Source: Muribaculaceae bacterium
Lineage (GTDB): Bacteria > Bacteroidota > Bacteroidia > Bacteroidales > Muribaculaceae
Reading direction: 5' to 3'
Length of the DNA: 43,986 bases
NCBI GenBank assembly: GCA_017405965.1
Contig: JAFQZK010000028.1
Span: 1 to 43,986, forward strand
Shown: one piece after another, positions 42,401 through 43,986 of the stretch
How the letters are laid out: every line of letters starts with the position of its first letter
Position numbering within the stretch: position 1 is the first letter of the stretch
Notes under the pieces: generated by a model
Seen by the model: the letters and a program-made list of their open reading frames with translations, nothing else
Told to the model about the DNA's origin: nothing
Database searches by the model: none
Made by a program: the position numbers and the translations under genes

Positions 42401-42740
42401 CCGTCTTGCCGTCGTCGGCAAACACCATCTGCATGGCGCCGCCATCCTGATAAGTGGAGAATATGTAACCCCACATGTTGTAAATGGCACCGCCGCTGCG
42501 CAGATAGGTCTTCAGCTCGCCCTCGGGCTGCTCGGTAATCACGTCAACACGGGCCGGCGCTTTGCGGCTTTGGGCCATCGATAGCTGACCGCCACGCTCA
42601 GCACTCTTGTGCGTGGTCTTGAACTCATATTTGCTTTTGACCGGTTGGTTTGCCAGTTTTGGGCTCTTCGTGAGCTGTTGGCCGCTGGCCGCCATGGTCA
42701 AAGCAAATACCATGAGAAGAAGTAATGCTTTTTTCATCAT
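39477..42740 (-). CDS. Large secreted Omp28-like protein with thioredoxin-type domain and T9SS-like tail
   Basis: 1087 aa from the ATG at 42740 (ATGATGAAAAAA); a longer frame to 42794 puts the signal peptide inside the protein, so it is rejected. A signal peptide (ALLLLMVFALTMAASG) is followed by a long beta-rich region of about 650 residues of unknown function and an Ig-like segment (MIEGRIYNHGTTPISSYSFTYEI). An Omp28/thioredoxin-like domain has the redox-type motif TGTWCGWCTRG near residue 790 and GFPSAFIERY. The C-terminal sorting-like module is YYDLTGRRVSDPANGIYVK ... SFKVLKK. It is likely exported by the type IX system and attached to or released from the surface. No enzymatic activity can be assigned. 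Confidence 0.82.
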   Translation of the reverse strand: MMKKALLLLMVFALTMAASGQQLTKSPKLANQPVKSKYEFKTTHKSAERGGQLSMAQSRKAPARVDVITEQPEGELKTYLRSGGAIYNMWGYIFSTYQDGGAMQMVFADDGKTVYLKDPVSQATAGTWVRAELSDDGKTLTMPLNQFIIYYDEVEYGLITAWIDVTIDEDGYLSTTVNPDIHEVTFTIGDDGTITLNGSSGDVESFEGSGIGLIYDDDLSWAGYVDWASVYTPFDGTPVELPDGIVMEDFSMSYVDSYGNANGKMVKVGMMDNDVYVQGFSSLVSDGVMKGSMNKGGDMVFFPSDQYLGVGNSLFLNMMGLDAELTILDNLAFNYDEETRTMRANDILAVVAGMNIQEEYDKPVIAPYVDRAATPANPEVIDFVDEGALGGYNYGSFNVPTVDTEGNFINPNDLYYRIYFDDDELFTFGPDEYPYVEDFMTDVPYNYTDGYDFGVGGATVYFYETGFQRVGIQSVFRGGGEEHVSDIVYMELTDGSAPVGSAEMYAAYCDDHATKVGLSAGRAQGYDLATYIYDPSLKGLKVKGLRITAPQGTAITQYTGWLSNGLSLAMVDGVKVAVADIASKVGDVADGHAEVMFDEPYEIGDEGFFAGYTIPVTDEEEPLMITSDKLGGGLWMHTTSALRSWTDLSGQGSPCIELILEGQPQNAAAFVVPAHTYAKKGEPIMIEGRIYNHGTTPISSYSFTYEINGVTQSVNLKASIRADHWGRSSKVGFTLDPIDEAGSYPLTVTVTGVNTSENMDAAPTRTGMVHIMDFVPVHRALVEEYTGTWCGWCTRGLVAMKKLAETYGDDFIGVAYHNSDPMEIMTEFPSDVQGFPSAFIERYYDVDPYYGYESNGFGIKDVIDYVMSQLAVADINVKAEWVDEAKSELKATVESTFVMDADGNDYGIEVMLVEDDMYGPAGTNWDQHNYYADMDDDYSSDPDLGPLCELPDVISDYHFNDVLVATSGVIEESLPESIVANTPNNSEYSFYVDYIYNTSYEPIIQDKDKLHVVAIVVEKATGKVLNAAKGKVGDAAVNEIGADNKEIASTLYYDLTGRRVSDPANGIYVKVVRYTDGSQRSFKVLKK

Positions 42741-43061
42741 GCTAATTTGTTTTAAGATGTTGATAATTATGAATTTAAACTGAATGGTCGGCAATTAAAC
42801 AATACCTTGTATAATTAAGGTGGATGAGATTTAACACGCAAATATACACTTTATTTTAAGATGTAGCAAATTATAATTCTTTTTTATTATAAATTCAATA
42901 TGCTTTCCTTGCTCGTCCCGCAGAGCCTGTTCACCGCATGGCCAATGATTTCACTCTGTCAATCATCGGCTTGCTCGACAAAGTTGTGCTCATTATTTCC
43001 GTTCGCTGGAATCAATAGGTCCTCCAGATGTTAAAAAGTAGTGTTAAAATCACCGCTGCGC
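42741..43061. promoter_or_regulatory. AT-rich intergenic region with the promoter of the large surface-protein gene
   Basis: On the minus strand, TTTG (complement of 42867-42870), 20 nt, TATATTTG (complement of 42839-42846), about 95 nt before the ATG. The rest up to 43061 is AT-rich, without an ORF or repeat that I can support. Confidence 0.65.
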
Positions 43062-43092
43062 TTGCATTTCTCCAATAAACGTGCTATCTTTG
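43062..43092 (+). promoter_or_regulatory. Promoter of a small transcript
   Basis: CTTG (43062-43065), 19 nt, TATCTTTG (43085-43092), with transcription expected from about 43098. Confidence 0.6.
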
Positions 43093-43172
43093 CAAAGTCA
43101 TTCAGACAACACGTTCATTGAAAAATTGTCCACATCAAAGTTGATTGGGATACTCTTCAAATTTTTTATGAA

Positions 43173-43313
43173 ATGCCGAGTAAAGCGCTGCTTGCAATGG
43201 CGGGCCTCGACCGCAAGGTGCTTAACAGCCGGAGGATTACAAAGCTTGTGGCGCCCTCAAATCCTGTATTTAGTCGGAGTTTCATCACATCCCTTTGGTG
43301 TGGATTCTTATAA
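43173..43313 (+). CDS. Possible 46-aa basic small protein, or part of a noncoding RNA
   Basis: The ATG at 43173 opens MPSKALLAMAGLDRKVL, continues through NSRRITKLVAPSNPVF and ends FITSLWCGFL before TAA. The peptide is basic with a hydrophobic end. It lies inside a unit with its own promoter (43062-43092) and terminator (43317-43355), about 260 nt in all. Other frames on both strands are also open here (93 codons plus, 81 codons minus), so coding is not proven and a small RNA is an equal alternative. I do not recognise a family. Confidence 0.35.
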   Translation: MPSKALLAMAGLDRKVLNSRRITKLVAPSNPVFSRSFITSLWCGFL

Positions 43314-43316
43314 CAA

Positions 43317-43355
43317 GGAGCAGGACGCTGTTGCACCAGCATCCCGCTCCTTTTT
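43317..43355 (+). terminator. Rho-independent terminator of the small transcript
   Basis: GGAGCAGGACGCTG (43317-43330) pairs with CAGCATCCCGCTCC (43337-43350) with two mismatches, followed by TTTTT. Confidence 0.85.
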
Positions 43356-43376
43356 CGTCTAAAAAATCCCATACAG

Positions 43377-43408
43377 TTTGGTCGTTTGATGGAAATGCTG
43401 TACATTTG
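43377..43408 (+). promoter_or_regulatory. Promoter of the 68-aa membrane protein
   Basis: TTTG (43377-43380), 20 nt, TACATTTG (43401-43408), 30 nt before the ATG at 43439. It excludes any start further upstream in this frame. Confidence 0.75.
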
Positions 43409-43438
43409 CATCGCAAAACCAACAAAACATTAAAGAAA

Positions 43439-43645
43439 ATGAAGGCATATTTATATAAGGAAGAGGCTCAGCCCATCGAGCCCATCGATGAGCACAAGTT
43501 GGCGATCGCCGAAGACAAGCCCGAGAAGGCCGATGTGCCCAAGCTGTCCCTCTACGTGGTGAAATACAAACCCCTGTGGACCGCTACGATCATCGCTCTG
43601 GTGATTTTCATCATCTGGGCCCTCGCAACCTGGTTGCTGAACTAA
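43439..43645 (+). CDS. Small single-helix membrane protein, unknown function
   Basis: 68 aa from ATG 43439 (MKAYLYKEEAQPIEPIDEHK). The first ~45 residues are charged and Pro/Glu/Lys-rich and probably cytoplasmic. One transmembrane helix closes the protein (WTATIIALVIFIIWALATWLL), making it a tail-anchored-like small protein. A longer frame open from 43295 is rejected because the promoter lies at 43377-43408 and the conserved-looking sequence starts at MKAYLYKEE. No partner gene is adjacent; the family is not recognised. Confidence 0.7.
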   Translation: MKAYLYKEEAQPIEPIDEHKLAIAEDKPEKADVPKLSLYVVKYKPLWTATIIALVIFIIWALATWLLN

Positions 43646-43740
43646 AAAAATATGCTGTGCCTAATTCGTTGGCGTTGTGGTAGATAGCGCCAAATGTTTT
43701 TTGCGCTCAAAATTTTTTTGAAAAAAAGTTGCTAAAAACG

Positions 43741-43771
43741 CTTGCCAGTTCAAAAATTAGCAGTACCTTTG
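43741..43771 (+). promoter_or_regulatory. Promoter of tRNA-Arg
   Basis: CTTG (43741-43744), 19 nt, TACCTTTG (43764-43771), 20 nt before the mature tRNA 5' end. Confidence 0.7.
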
Positions 43772-43791
43772 CAACGCAAAAACGGAAAAAT

Positions 43792-43865
43792 GGTCCCTTA
43801 GCTCAACTGAATAGAGCGTTTGACTACGGATCAAAAGGTTACAGGTTTGAATCCTGTAGGGATCA
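43792..43865 (+). tRNA. tRNA-Arg (anticodon ACG)
   Basis: Cloverleaf by hand: acceptor GGTCCCT/AGGGATC (one G-U), D arm GCTC...GAGC, anticodon stem TTTGA/TCAAA with loop CTACGGA (anticodon ACG, reads CGN Arg codons after A34 deamination), T arm ACAGG-TTTGAAT-CCTGT. 74 nt. CCA is not encoded (ACAA follows), as is common in this phylum. Confidence 0.95.
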
Positions 43866-43870
43866 CAACA

Positions 43871-43914
43871 AGAAAGCGCAATCGCTGAGAAATCAGTCGG
43901 TTGCGTTTCTTTTT
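43871..43914 (+). terminator. Terminator after tRNA-Arg
   Basis: AGAAAGCGCAATCGCTGA (43871-43888) pairs with TCAGTCGGTTGCGTTTCT (43893-43910) with small bulges, followed by a five-T run. Beyond it (to 43986) nothing is recognisable. Confidence 0.85.
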
Positions 43915-43986
43915 GTGTTTGGTGGCTTTTTAGAGGTAGATGTCATTTGTGTTTTGATTTTTGTGCGTTCTTTTTGTTTCTTGGTA

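Noticed and set aside
42741-42794. N-terminal extension of the large surface protein
   Set aside because: It would bury the signal peptide 18 residues inside the protein; the ATGATGAAAAAA start at 42740 is typical.
43166-43411. 81-codon minus-strand ORF
   Set aside because: It crosses the plus-strand terminator and the promoter at 43377-43408 and has no minus-strand promoter; left as a shadow.

Overview
The window looks like a chromosomal segment of a gut-type Bacteroidales, probably Muribaculaceae or Prevotellaceae (inference). Promoters fit the Bacteroidota pattern (TTTG, then 19-20 nt, then TAnnTTTG). Shine-Dalgarno signals are scarce. Gene content includes a TonB-dependent receptor, BspA-type leucine-rich proteins, T9SS-like C-termini, dockerin-like repeats and a TIGR04133-type radical SAM enzyme. 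Housekeeping genes (thrS-infC-rpmI-rplT, mdh, a tRNA-Arg) alternate with surface-protein genes and mobile repeats.

Layout. 0.1-4.5 kb: mdh, then a TPP riboswitch driving a thiamin TonB receptor and a PnuT-type permease, with small repeat elements in and beside the permease. 4.7-10.2 kb: a BspA/Big_2 protein, an SF1 helicase, a REP/RAYT cassette with four 91-93 bp tandem repeats, and a membrane metalloprotease. 10.5-13.8 kb: a radical SAM/SPASM enzyme followed by three tandem genes that share one N-terminal leader but carry different C-terminal cargo. This is the best candidate for an undescribed system. A membrane-bound TPR/HTH regulator converges on it. 15.8-21 kb: surface proteins with LRR, dockerin-like, Ig-like and cohesin-like modules plus a small beta barrel. 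21.2-25.1 kb: a MITE-like element, then thrS-infC-rpmI-rplT with a strong terminator. 25.2-32.9 kb: an unknown secreted protein and a five-gene TolC/HlyD/ABC-2 export operon divergent from an AraC-type regulator, with a palindrome over the operon promoter. 33.1-39.2 kb: two dockerin/SUMF1-type secreted proteins, a 3' fragment of a second arcC, a rod-shaped 6S-like RNA and the arginine deiminase genes arcA-argF-arcC. 39.5-44 kb: a large Omp28-like T9SS-type surface protein, a possible small transcript, a 68-aa membrane protein and tRNA-Arg(ACG).

How the genes work together. The thiamin genes form an uptake route across both membranes. The export operon encodes a complete envelope-spanning pump of the YbhGFSR type plus its own outer-membrane channel. 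The arc genes turn arginine into ornithine, ammonia, CO2 and ATP. The dockerin- and cohesin-like modules could assemble surface complexes. Several tracts of period-7 tandem repeats with different sequences lie between genes. No database or folding software was used; identities rest on recognised motifs and hand-checked base pairing.
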